The notes below the pieces were generated by a model. The model searched no databases and was not told the origin of the DNA. It saw nothing but the letters and a program-made list of their open reading frames with translations. A stretch of DNA of 64,000 bases from Craurococcus roseus (GTDB lineage: Bacteria > Pseudomonadota > Alphaproteobacteria > Acetobacterales > Acetobacteraceae). The position numbers and the translations under genes are program-made. The stretch spans positions 1 through 64,000 of the forward strand of contig NZ_BAAAFZ010000002.1 in NCBI RefSeq assembly GCF_039523795.1, read 5' to 3'. This document shows positions 25,226 through 32,678 of this stretch, one piece after another (the first letter of the stretch is position 1; each line of letters begins with the position of its first letter).

Positions 25226-26889
25226 CGATGGAGTCCGGCGCCCTCGCCGCCATCCAGCGGCAGATCCAGTGGAACCGCCTGATCGCCGTGGTGGAGGAGC
25301 AGGCGCAGACCATGATCCGCACCGCCTTCTCCACCACGGTGCGCGAGGCGGGCGACCTCTCGGCCGGCATCTTCGACCTCCAAGGGCGGATGCTGGCGCA
25401 GGCCGTCACCGGCACGCCGGGGCACGTCAACTCCATGGCGGAGAGCGTGGGGCACTTCCTCCGCAAGTTCCCGGCCGAGACGATGAAGCCCGGCGACCAC
25501 TACATCACCAACGACCCCTGGCTCGGCACCGGGCACCTGCACGACCTCACCGTGGTCACGCCGGCCTTCCTGCGCGGGCGCATCGTCGGGCTCTTCGCCA
25601 ACACGGCGCACGTCATCGACGTGGGCGGGCTCGGCATGGGGCCGGAAGGGCGGAGCGTGTTCGAGGAGGGGCTCTACATCCCCATCGTGAAGTGCTTCGA
25701 CGAAGGGCGCGCCAACGAGACCTTCTTCGACTTCCTCCGCGCCGGCACGCGGACGCCCGCGGAGCTGGAGGGCGACGTCTACAGCCTCTGCGCCTGCAAC
25801 GAGGCCGGGGCGCGGCGCTTGGTCGAGATGCTGGACGAGTTCGGCATGGACGGGCTCGATCTGCTGGCGGAGCACGTCTTCGAAAGCTCGCGTCGCGCGA
25901 CGCTCGCTGAGATCGCCAAGCTGCCGCGCGGCACCTATCGCGCCGCCATCCGCTCGGACGGCTACGAGGCGCCGGTGACGCTCGCCGCCGCCATGACGAT
26001 CGGCGAGGGCGAGATCGCCGTGGACTTCGCCGGCACCTCGCCGCTCTCCGGGCGCGGCATCAACGTGCCGCCGGCCTATTGCCGCGCCTATTCCTGCTTC
26101 GGGATCAAGTGCGTCGTCGCGCCGGAGGTGCCGAACAACTGGGCCTCGCTCGCGCCGTTCCGCATGGAGATCCCGGAAGGCTGCATCCTCAACGCGCCGC
26201 GCCCCTACCCCGTCAGCGTGCGCCACGTCGTCGGGCAGCTCCTGCCCGACCTGATGATGGGCTGCCTGCACGGCGCGGTGCCGGAGCGCGTCACGGCCGA
26301 GGGCTCCTCCGCGCTGTGGAATCCGCCCTTGCGCGGCGGCGCGCAGGTGAGCGGCCCGGCGGCGGAGGTGGAGGACTTCGAGATCATCACCTTCAACTCC
26401 GGCGGCACCGGCGCGCGGCCGGGCGCGGACGGGCTGGACGGCACCGCCTTCCCGTCGGGCGTCCGCACCATGCCGGTGGAGGCGACGGAGAACGTCGCGC
26501 CCGTGGTGTTCTGGCGGAAGGAGCTGCGGCCGGACAGCGCCGGGCCCGGGCGCACGCGCGGCGGATTCGGACAAATCATGGTCATCGGCGCCAAGGGCGA
26601 CGCGGAGTTCGCGGTGAACGCCATCTTCGACCGCGTGGCCAACGCGCCGCGCGGGCGCGACGGCGGCATGGACGGTGCCGCGGGCTGGGTCGGGCTGGAC
26701 GACCCGAACGGCACGCCGCTCCGGACGAAAGGGTTCCAGGTGGTGCCGAAGGGGCGGCGGCTGGTGCTCAAGCTGCCGGGCGGCGGCGGCATGGGCGACC
26801 CGCGCGGGCGCGACCCGGCGCTGGTGCGGCGCGACGTGGCGGACGGGCTGGTGAGCGAGGAAGCGGCGCGGGACATCTACCGCCTCTGA
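25222..26889 (+). CDS. hyuB: Hydantoinase/oxoprolinase subunit B
   Basis: A 555-residue Hydantoinase_B family protein, the partner of HyuA. Signature segments are AFSTTVREAGDLSAGIFD, HYITNDPWLGTGHLHDLTVV, and YCRAYSCFGIKCVV with PNNWASLAPF. The C-terminal glycine-rich LKLPGGGGMGDPRGRDP is typical of the family. The ATG overlaps the stop of the ABM-like gene. The 3' end overlaps the convergent minus-strand gene by 13 bp. In this operon the order is SDR, hyuA, ABM, hyuB. Confidence 0.93.
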   Translation: MTMESGALAAIQRQIQWNRLIAVVEEQAQTMIRTAFSTTVREAGDLSAGIFDLQGRMLAQAVTGTPGHVNSMAESVGHFLRKFPAETMKPGDHYITNDPWLGTGHLHDLTVVTPAFLRGRIVGLFANTAHVIDVGGLGMGPEGRSVFEEGLYIPIVKCFDEGRANETFFDFLRAGTRTPAELEGDVYSLCACNEAGARRLVEMLDEFGMDGLDLLAEHVFESSRRATLAEIAKLPRGTYRAAIRSDGYEAPVTLAAAMTIGEGEIAVDFAGTSPLSGRGINVPPAYCRAYSCFGIKCVVAPEVPNNWASLAPFRMEIPEGCILNAPRPYPVSVRHVVGQLLPDLMMGCLHGAVPERVTAEGSSALWNPPLRGGAQVSGPAAEVEDFEIITFNSGGTGARPGADGLDGTAFPSGVRTMPVEATENVAPVVFWRKELRPDSAGPGRTRGGFGQIMVIGAKGDAEFAVNAIFDRVANAPRGRDGGMDGAAGWVGLDDPNGTPLRTKGFQVVPKGRRLVLKLPGGGGMGDPRGRDPALVRRDVADGLVSEEAARDIYRL

Positions 26890-27503
26890 GGCGCGGGCTC
26901 GGTCCAGGCCGGACCGGGCCATCCCTCGCGGGGGACGGCGGGGCGCTCCAGCGCCGGGAGCGGCCGGGGCATGTCCTCGACGCGGATGACGGCGGCGCGG
27001 AAGAGGGTGCAGTCGTTGGAGACGTCGACACCCACCGGGCCGACGATCCGGCCGTCCGGCAGCCGCTCGCGCGGGACGCCGCAGGTCCCTTTTATGCCCT
27101 CGTCGAGCCGGCGAACCGCCTCCGGCGGCGGGGCGCAACCGTGCGCGGTGTAGCCGTTGACGATGGACGAGGCGATCCGCCATTCTGTGTTGTTCACGAA
27201 GTCTGTCCAATTTCCGAACAGGCGATTGCCGTCGAAGATTGGAAATAGAGGCGCCAGGATCGTGTTCCCAATCCGCCAATAGCGGAAGCTCTCCTCGCGC
27301 ATAGCCCGTGTCAGCATCTCCACGTATTCCGGACGCAGAGGCCCTTCCATTCGCGGACGCGCGCCAACAATCGAGCGCGGAGGGTCACCGCAACTCGGCT
27401 TGTAGACCCGGAGCGGGACAAGCGTAACGGCGGCGAGCAGGGCCGCGACGACCAGCAGACCCGCCGCTACGCGACGCGCGATCCAGCGCCCGGCGGCGCT
27501 CAT
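26877..27503 (-). CDS. Uncharacterised membrane-anchored periplasmic protein (third gene of a three-gene unit)
   Basis: A 208-residue protein with one N-terminal membrane anchor (about residues 8-30, WIARRVAAGLLVVAALLAAV). A periplasmic part of about 175 residues has Cys at KPSCGDPPRS, HGCAPPPE, KGTCGVP and NDCTLF, which suggests disulfides. I recognise no family. Its ATG overlaps the stop of the preceding gene (ATGA at 27500-27503), so it is translationally coupled. A single-pass anchored, disulfide-rich partner of a peptidoglycan-related protein would fit an immunity or adaptor protein, but that is inference. Confidence 0.6.
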   Translation of the reverse strand: MSAAGRWIARRVAAGLLVVAALLAAVTLVPLRVYKPSCGDPPRSIVGARPRMEGPLRPEYVEMLTRAMREESFRYWRIGNTILAPLFPIFDGNRLFGNWTDFVNNTEWRIASSIVNGYTAHGCAPPPEAVRRLDEGIKGTCGVPRERLPDGRIVGPVGVDVSNDCTLFRAAVIRVEDMPRPLPALERPAVPREGWPGPAWTEPAPQRR

Positions 27504-28168
27504 CGGACTGCGCCCCAAGTCGCGCGGCGGAGCGTCAACGATCCGGCCGGTTCGTAGCGTAACTCGGCCTCGACGTCCTGGATGCGGTCGTAAGCCATAT
27601 GGAACGGCGCGGCCTCGCCGGAGCCCTCCAGGACGGCGGCCGGACGGCTGCCCGGCTGGTCCGCATTGAAGTCGAACTTCTCCCTGGGGCCGAAGCCATG
27701 CCCCACGTAGCCACGGATCGTGACCACATCACCGTTACGATGGGCGCTGAATGCGCCGTTCGACGTCACGCTGGTTCTGCCGAAAGCCAAGTAGGTGGAC
27801 GGCCCGCTGATCGGGACACTGAAGTCCCATTTGTCGAAAAAACTGTAGCTGCCGCCATCGCGCAAGCCGAGAAGCTCGGCGTTCAACTCGTCGTTCCTGG
27901 TGCGGCCCGTGAAGGTGCGGGCCTCAAAGTGCGTGCGGTTTTCATCCTCGGCACGGAGCAACGCCGGATGCCGAGCGATTTCCGCGTCCGAGTACTCTTC
28001 GAGACCTCCACGACCGCTCCGGTAACGCCGTACGTTTTCGGCCGCAGTTTCGTAGCCGAGGAAGCCAAACGCGCTCTCGGTGGCATCGAAGAACCTGCGC
28101 GATGTTTGGAGCAGCCTGGGGGCCGTATCAGCGTCGGACAGCCTGAAAGTGTCGAAAGCTTCGCTCAC
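27500..28168 (-). CDS. Uncharacterised protein, second gene of a three-gene unit
   Basis: A 222-residue protein of unknown function. It begins with GTG at 28168, overlapping the previous stop codon (GTGA). The N-terminal 90 residues are helical and charged. The C-terminal half is beta-rich, with SYSFFDKWDFSVPISGPSTY, then GDVVTIRGYVGHGFGPREKF and DFNADQPG. The alternating conserved His, Phe and Asp pattern is reminiscent of small secreted effector domains, but I cannot assign one. No signal peptide or membrane segment is seen. Base composition is less GC-rich than the neighbouring hyu genes. Coupling to a peptidoglycan-binding-like protein suggests a cell-envelope role. Confidence 0.6.
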   Translation of the reverse strand: MSEAFDTFRLSDADTAPRLLQTSRRFFDATESAFGFLGYETAAENVRRYRSGRGGLEEYSDAEIARHPALLRAEDENRTHFEARTFTGRTRNDELNAELLGLRDGGSYSFFDKWDFSVPISGPSTYLAFGRTSVTSNGAFSAHRNGDVVTIRGYVGHGFGPREKFDFNADQPGSRPAAVLEGSGEAAPFHMAYDRIQDVEAELRYEPAGSLTLRRATWGAVR

Positions 28169-28467
28169 GGCCGCGCCCTCCCCGCCACGCGCGCGAGTTC
28201 GACGCACAAGGTGCATTCGGTCTCGCCGCCCGGGTCGAGGTAGCCGTCGCGCCGGAGGCCGCGGTCGCGCTGGTAGGCCTGGATGGCGTCGTCGAGCGTG
28301 CGGGTGATGTAGCCGTGCGGCTCGCGTTCCCAATACCTGCCGAGCAGCCGCAGCGCCGCTTTGACCCAGAGCACGTCCTCCGGATGGTTGGTGCGCCCGT
28401 TGCCGACGCGGCCCCGGAGCTTGGTCCCGTCCCGTCGGTTCGTGTGGAAGACAGCCGTTGCGAACAT
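28165..28467 (-). CDS. Small peptidoglycan-binding-domain-like protein, first gene of a three-gene unit
   Basis: A 100-residue protein starting MFATAVFHTNRRDGTKLRG. Residues 25-85 (NHPEDVLWVKAALRLLGRYW, TRTLDDAIQAYQRDRGLRRD, YLDPGGETE) match the helical PG_binding_1 pattern: a run of D-V-x-x-(V/L)-x-x-x-L-x-x-L-G, an A-I-x-x-Y-Q-R-D motif, then G-x-L-D-P-G. No signal peptide is visible, so export would need another route such as a contractile system or an autotransporting partner. The start at 28467 follows GTGGAGCG. A strong promoter lies about 30-60 bp upstream. Confidence 0.65.
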   Translation of the reverse strand: MFATAVFHTNRRDGTKLRGRVGNGRTNHPEDVLWVKAALRLLGRYWEREPHGYITRTLDDAIQAYQRDRGLRRDGYLDPGGETECTLCVELARVAGRARP

Positions 28468-28493
28468 GCGCGAGCGCTCCACCACGGGTTGTA

Positions 28494-28526
28494 AGGAACA
28501 TATTCCTGTCAGAGGTGGCGCGTCAA
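28494..28526 (-). promoter_or_regulatory. Sigma70-type promoter overlapped by a palindrome, upstream of the three-gene unit
   Basis: On the minus strand TTGACG (28521-28526) and TATGTT (28497-28502) are separated by 18 bases. The -10 region lies inside the imperfect palindrome AGGAACATATTCCT (28494-28507), with 5-bp arms AGGAA and TTCCT, a likely operator site. The element reads toward the peptidoglycan-binding-like gene, leaving a leader of about 20 bases. Confidence 0.6.
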
Positions 28527-28646
28527 GCGCGTTCTGCAACGTCCGCCGCAGGGAGCCAGTCGAACCCTGCCGGAACCCGCGCGGTTGCGCCCGCGCGCGG
28601 CGGTCTGGCAGGCTGCGCCGGCAACGAACGATGGGGAGCGACGTCC

Positions 28647-29591
28647 ATGGTCAGGTTCGCCGCCGCGCTGGCGGGTGCCGCGCTGTTGCTCGGCCCTTCG
28701 GGCGCCGCGCGGGCGCAGTCTCCGGTCACCATCGTCGTCAACTTCGGTCCCGGCGCCGGCAACGACGTGGCGGCGCGCATCGCCGCCGCCGAGTTCCAGC
28801 AGGAGCTGGGCCAGCCCTTCGTGGTGAAGAACACCACCGGCGCCGCCGGCACCATCGGCGCGGCCGAGGTGGTGCGCGCCCGGCCGGACGGGCAGACCCT
28901 GCTGCTCAGCCCCATCGGCCCGGTCACCGTCCAGCCGAGCTTCATGCGCAACGCCGGCTACCACACCGCCGACCTCGCGCCGATCTGCCAGATGACGGAC
29001 GCGGCCCTCGTCATCCAAACGCCGCGCAACTCCGGCCTGCGCACGGTGGCCGACCTGGAGGCGAAGGCGCGCGCGGCGAACGGCGCCATGCCCTACGGCT
29101 CGACGGGGCCGGGCACGCTGACGCACCTCAGCATGGTGGCCTGGACGCGCGCCGCCCGCGTGCCGATGAGCCACGTGCCCTACCGCAGCCCCGGCGACGT
29201 CATCTTCGCCATGCAGCAGGGCGGCGTCGCGGTCCTCAGCGACCAGCCGGCCACCGTGCGGCCCAACGACCTGCAAGTGCTCGCGGTGTTCGCGCCCGAG
29301 CGGCTGCCGGAATTCCCGGACGCGCCCACGATGCGCGAGCTGGGGCACGACCTGTCCTTCTCCATCTGGCAGGGGCTGTTCGCGCCGGCGGGCACGCCGC
29401 CCGCCGTCCTCGCGCGCTACGAGGCGGCCTGCGCCAAGGCGGTGCGGAGCCAGGCGTTCCGCACGGGCATGGAGCGCATCCAGACGCCCGTGGTCCACCG
29501 CAACGCCGCCGAGTTCGCGGCGCTCGTGGCCCGCGACGCGGAGCGGATGCGGACCATGATCGAGGAGGGCGGGCTGCGGCAGGCGGAGTAG
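28647..29591 (+). CDS. Bug/TctC-family substrate-binding protein
   Basis: A 314-residue periplasmic protein with a signal peptide cleaved near ARAQS (residue 25). Family motifs are VTIVVNFGPGAGNDVAARI, TTGAAGTIGAAEVV, RPDGQTLLLSPIGPVTVQPS, GSTGPGTLTHL and HVPYRSPGDV. The glycine of the first loop has the FGPGAGND form, unlike the AGGSTD form of the copy at 5542, so the ligands probably differ. No TctA or TctB partner is nearby. GGGGAGCG lies eight bases before the ATG at 28647. A hydrolase and an amidohydrolase downstream could act on the imported ligand. Confidence 0.9.
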   Translation: MVRFAAALAGAALLLGPSGAARAQSPVTIVVNFGPGAGNDVAARIAAAEFQQELGQPFVVKNTTGAAGTIGAAEVVRARPDGQTLLLSPIGPVTVQPSFMRNAGYHTADLAPICQMTDAALVIQTPRNSGLRTVADLEAKARAANGAMPYGSTGPGTLTHLSMVAWTRAARVPMSHVPYRSPGDVIFAMQQGGVAVLSDQPATVRPNDLQVLAVFAPERLPEFPDAPTMRELGHDLSFSIWQGLFAPAGTPPAVLARYEAACAKAVRSQAFRTGMERIQTPVVHRNAAEFAALVARDAERMRTMIEEGGLRQAE

Positions 29592-29618
29592 CCCGCCCGC
29601 CGTCGGGGCGCCGGCCGT

Positions 29619-30965
29619 TCAGGCGGGGCCGCGCGCGCTCTCCACCATCGCGCCGTAGACCAAGTTCTTGAACAGCATCCGCGTGTGGATGCGCGACGAC
29701 GGCCCCTGCGTCATCAGGATCGCCACGAGCCGCTCCTCCGGGTCGATGGTGAAGAAGGTGCCCCAGGCGCCGGCCCACATCGCGTCGCCCGCGCTGCCCG
29801 GCGCCACCGCCAGCCCGTCCTGGCGCCGGACGCCGAAGCCCAGCCCGAAGCCGTAGCCCGGCCCGGTGGAGGCCGTGGGCGAGCCGGCCATGCCCTGGAT
29901 GTGGTCCGACATCATGTAGCGCACCACCGGCGCCGAGAGGTAGCGCTTGCCCTCGAAGGCGCCGCCGTTGCCGAGCATCTGCGCGAAGCGGAAGTAGTCG
30001 GCCGAGGTGGAGACCAGCCCGGCGCCGCCCTTCAGGTAGGAGCGCCCGGCCTCGTCCTCGAGGATGCGGTAGGAGCGCCACATGGACTCCTTCTGCGGGT
30101 CGCCGTCAGGGGCCTCGGCGAGCCGCGCCCGCTTCGCGGGCTCCACGTGCCAAGCGGTGTCGCGCATCCCGAGCGGGCCGAAGATCCGCTCGGCGAACAC
30201 GCGGTCCAACCGCTGCCCCGCCACGCGCTCCACCAGCAGGCCGAGCACGTCCGTCGAGATGGAGTAGTGGAAGGTCGTGCCCGGCTGGTGCGCCAGCGGG
30301 ATCGTGCCGAGGCGCTTCAGCATCTCGTCGCCGGTGATCGGGCCAGTGCGCGCCTCGATGTTGTGCTCGTCGTAGAGGTTCTTGATGCGCTCGGACGGGG
30401 CGCTGCTCGCGTACACGAAGCCGGCGGTGTGGCGCAGCAGGTCCTGCACCGTGACCGGGCGCTCCGGCGCCACCTCCTCCGCTGCCTGCCCGTCGCGCCG
30501 CCGCTCCACTTTGAGGTCGCGCAGCTCCGGCATCCAGTTGGCGATCGGGTCGGAGAGCTTCATCCGCCCTTCCTCGACCAGCATCATCGCCGCGACCGAG
30601 GTGACGGGCTTGGTCATGGACGCCATCAGGAAGATCGCGTCCCGGCCCATCCGCTTGGTCTTGGCCGCGTCCTGGTGGCCGTAAGCCTCGTGGTGGACGA
30701 TCTGCCCGCCCCGCGCGACCAGAGCCACGCAACCGGGGAAGGAGCCGCGCTCCGCTTCCCGCGCGAAGGCCGGGCCGAGGCGGCCGAGGCGCTCGCGCGA
30801 GAAGCCCTGCACCAGGTCGCCGTTCGAAGCCGCGCCACGCCGCGCGCCCCCGCTGCCGCCGCCGTTCGGCCCCGGCCCTTGCTGCGCGGCCGCCGGCGCG
30901 GCGGCGGAGAACAGGGCGGCGCCAGCGGCGAGCGCCGCGCGGCGGGACGCAAAGGCGTTGTGCAT
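29619..30965 (-). CDS. Class C beta-lactamase-like serine hydrolase
   Basis: A 448-residue exported serine hydrolase with a twin-arginine-like start (MHNAFASRRAALAAGAAL). The SxxK motif is SMTK in MASMTKPVTSVAAMM near residue 118. The YxN-type motif reads YSISTD, with Ser in place of Asn. The C-terminal KTG position reads AWG in WAGAWGTFF. This pattern fits esterases and peptidases of family S12 more than true beta-lactamases. It may cleave an ester or D-amino-acid peptide. GGGGAGGAACC lies directly before the ATG at 30965. It is convergent with the Bug gene and divergent from the amidohydrolase. Confidence 0.87.
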   Translation of the reverse strand: MHNAFASRRAALAAGAALFSAAAPAAAQQGPGPNGGGSGGARRGAASNGDLVQGFSRERLGRLGPAFAREAERGSFPGCVALVARGGQIVHHEAYGHQDAAKTKRMGRDAIFLMASMTKPVTSVAAMMLVEEGRMKLSDPIANWMPELRDLKVERRRDGQAAEEVAPERPVTVQDLLRHTAGFVYASSAPSERIKNLYDEHNIEARTGPITGDEMLKRLGTIPLAHQPGTTFHYSISTDVLGLLVERVAGQRLDRVFAERIFGPLGMRDTAWHVEPAKRARLAEAPDGDPQKESMWRSYRILEDEAGRSYLKGGAGLVSTSADYFRFAQMLGNGGAFEGKRYLSAPVVRYMMSDHIQGMAGSPTASTGPGYGFGLGFGVRRQDGLAVAPGSAGDAMWAGAWGTFFTIDPEERLVAILMTQGPSSRIHTRMLFKNLVYGAMVESARGPA

Positions 30966-31118
30966 GGTTCCTCCCCGGAAAGCGCCGCGCGAGGGACGGC
31001 GGCGGCGCCAAGCTGGCGCAAGGCGCCGCGGCCGCCAAGGCCGGCGCCCCTTCCCCACCGTCGCCGATGCCGCTTTGATCCGTCCCGGACACACCGAACG
31101 CCCGGGAAGACGCGCCCC

Positions 31119-32576
31119 ATGGCCCTCCGCTGCGACCTTATCATCCGCGACGCCACCCTGTTCGACGGGACCGGCGGGCCGCGCGCCACGGGCGACGTCG
31201 GCGTCAGCGGCGACCGCATCGTGGCGGTGGGCGACCTCGGGGCCGCGAGCGCCGACCGCGAGGTGGTCGCCACCGGCAAGGCGTTGGCCCCCGGCTTCAT
31301 CGACGCCCACACCCACGACGACCGCGCGGTGCTCTGCGGGCCGGAATGCCTGCGCTGCAAGTCGAGCCAGGGCGTCACCACCGTCGTCGTCGGTAATTGC
31401 GGCGTCAGCCTGGCGCCGTGGCGTGACACGACGGAGCGCCCGCCGCCGCCGCTCGACCTGGTGGGCGACAGCGGCACCATCCTGGGGAGCTTCGGCGAGT
31501 ACGCGGAGGCGCTGCGCAAGACGCCCGCCGCGGTGAACACCTACGCCCTGGTCGGCCACCAGACGCTCCGCTACCGCGTGATGGGCCACGACCTCTACCG
31601 CCCCGCGAAGGACGCTGAGATCGCGGCCATGCGCCGGATGGTCGCGGAGGCCCTGGCGGAAGGCGCTTCGGGCTTCTCCACCGGCCTTTGGTACAAGCCC
31701 AACATGCACGCGCCGACCGAGGAGGTGATCGCGGTCGCCGAGCCGCTGCGCGCCGCCGGCGGCATCTACGTGACGCACATGCGCGACGAGGCGGACCGGG
31801 TCTGCGCCTCCATCGAGGAGACGCTGAAGATCGGCAAGCGCGTCGGCGTGCCGGTCTGGATCAGCCACCACAAGTGCTCGCTGCCGGAGAACTACGGCCG
31901 CAGCACGCAAACGCTGGCGCTGATCGAGGCCGCCGCCGCGATGCAGGAAGTGAGCTTCGACGTGTACCCCTACCCCGCAGGGTCCACCGTGCTGATGCCG
32001 GACCGACTGCGGGACGACCTCCGCGTGATCGTCACCTGGTCCGTCCCGCACCCGGAGATGGCGGGCAAGGACTTGGCCGAGGTGGCGCGCGGCTGGAACA
32101 CCGACATCCGCACCGCAGCGGAGCGCCTGACGCCCGCCGGCGCCATCACCTTCCAGATGGACGAGGAGGACGTGCGCCGCATCATGGCGCACCCGATGAG
32201 CGTGATCGGCTCCGACGGCATCCCGCACGACGCCCACCCGCACCCGCGCCTCTGGGGCACCTTCCCGCGCGTTCTCGGCCTCTACTCCCGCCAGCTCGGC
32301 CTGTTCGACCTGGAAACGGCGATCCACAAGATGACCGGCCGCACCGCCGCGCTGTTCGGCATGGAGGACCGCGGCGTGCTGCGCCCCGGCGCCTACGCCG
32401 ACCTCGTGCTGTTCGACCCGCACCGCGTCATCGACCGCGCCACCTTCGAGGACCCGATCCAGCCCTCGGAAGGCATCGAGGAGGTCTGGACCAACGGCGT
32501 GCCAACCTGGCGCGGCGACACCGGCCTGACCGGCGAGCGGCCGGGGCGCCTCGTCCGCCGCCACCGCGCCGCCTGA
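31119..32576 (+). CDS. D-aminoacylase-like amidohydrolase
   Basis: A 485-residue metal-dependent amidohydrolase of the N-acyl-D-amino-acid deacylase group. The metal ligand motif GFIDAHTHDD is near residue 60. VVGNCGVSLAP contains the Cys that bridges the metal in this family. VTHMRDEADR, ISHHKC and GSDGIPHDAHPHPRLWGTFP carry further ligands. The C-terminal strand GRLVRR is typical. It should deacylate N-acyl-D-amino acids in the cytoplasm, and such proteins are widespread as broad hydrolases. It is divergent from the S12-like hydrolase, so the two may process related D-amino-acid compounds. Confidence 0.9.
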   Translation: MALRCDLIIRDATLFDGTGGPRATGDVGVSGDRIVAVGDLGAASADREVVATGKALAPGFIDAHTHDDRAVLCGPECLRCKSSQGVTTVVVGNCGVSLAPWRDTTERPPPPLDLVGDSGTILGSFGEYAEALRKTPAAVNTYALVGHQTLRYRVMGHDLYRPAKDAEIAAMRRMVAEALAEGASGFSTGLWYKPNMHAPTEEVIAVAEPLRAAGGIYVTHMRDEADRVCASIEETLKIGKRVGVPVWISHHKCSLPENYGRSTQTLALIEAAAAMQEVSFDVYPYPAGSTVLMPDRLRDDLRVIVTWSVPHPEMAGKDLAEVARGWNTDIRTAAERLTPAGAITFQMDEEDVRRIMAHPMSVIGSDGIPHDAHPHPRLWGTFPRVLGLYSRQLGLFDLETAIHKMTGRTAALFGMEDRGVLRPGAYADLVLFDPHRVIDRATFEDPIQPSEGIEEVWTNGVPTWRGDTGLTGERPGRLVRRHRAA

Positions 32577-32678
32577 CCCGCGCGCAACGAGCGCGGGCGG
32601 CCTTGGCCCGCGCGCAAAGGCGGTGTTAGCCTCCCGCCAAGGTTGCATCCGCGGGATGCCGACCGGGGGAGGGAAAAC

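Noticed and set aside
28494..28507. LexA box upstream of the three-gene unit
   Set aside because: AGGAACATATTCCT does not fit the alphaproteobacterial GTTC-N7-GTTC consensus or the E. coli CTGT-N8-ACAG form.
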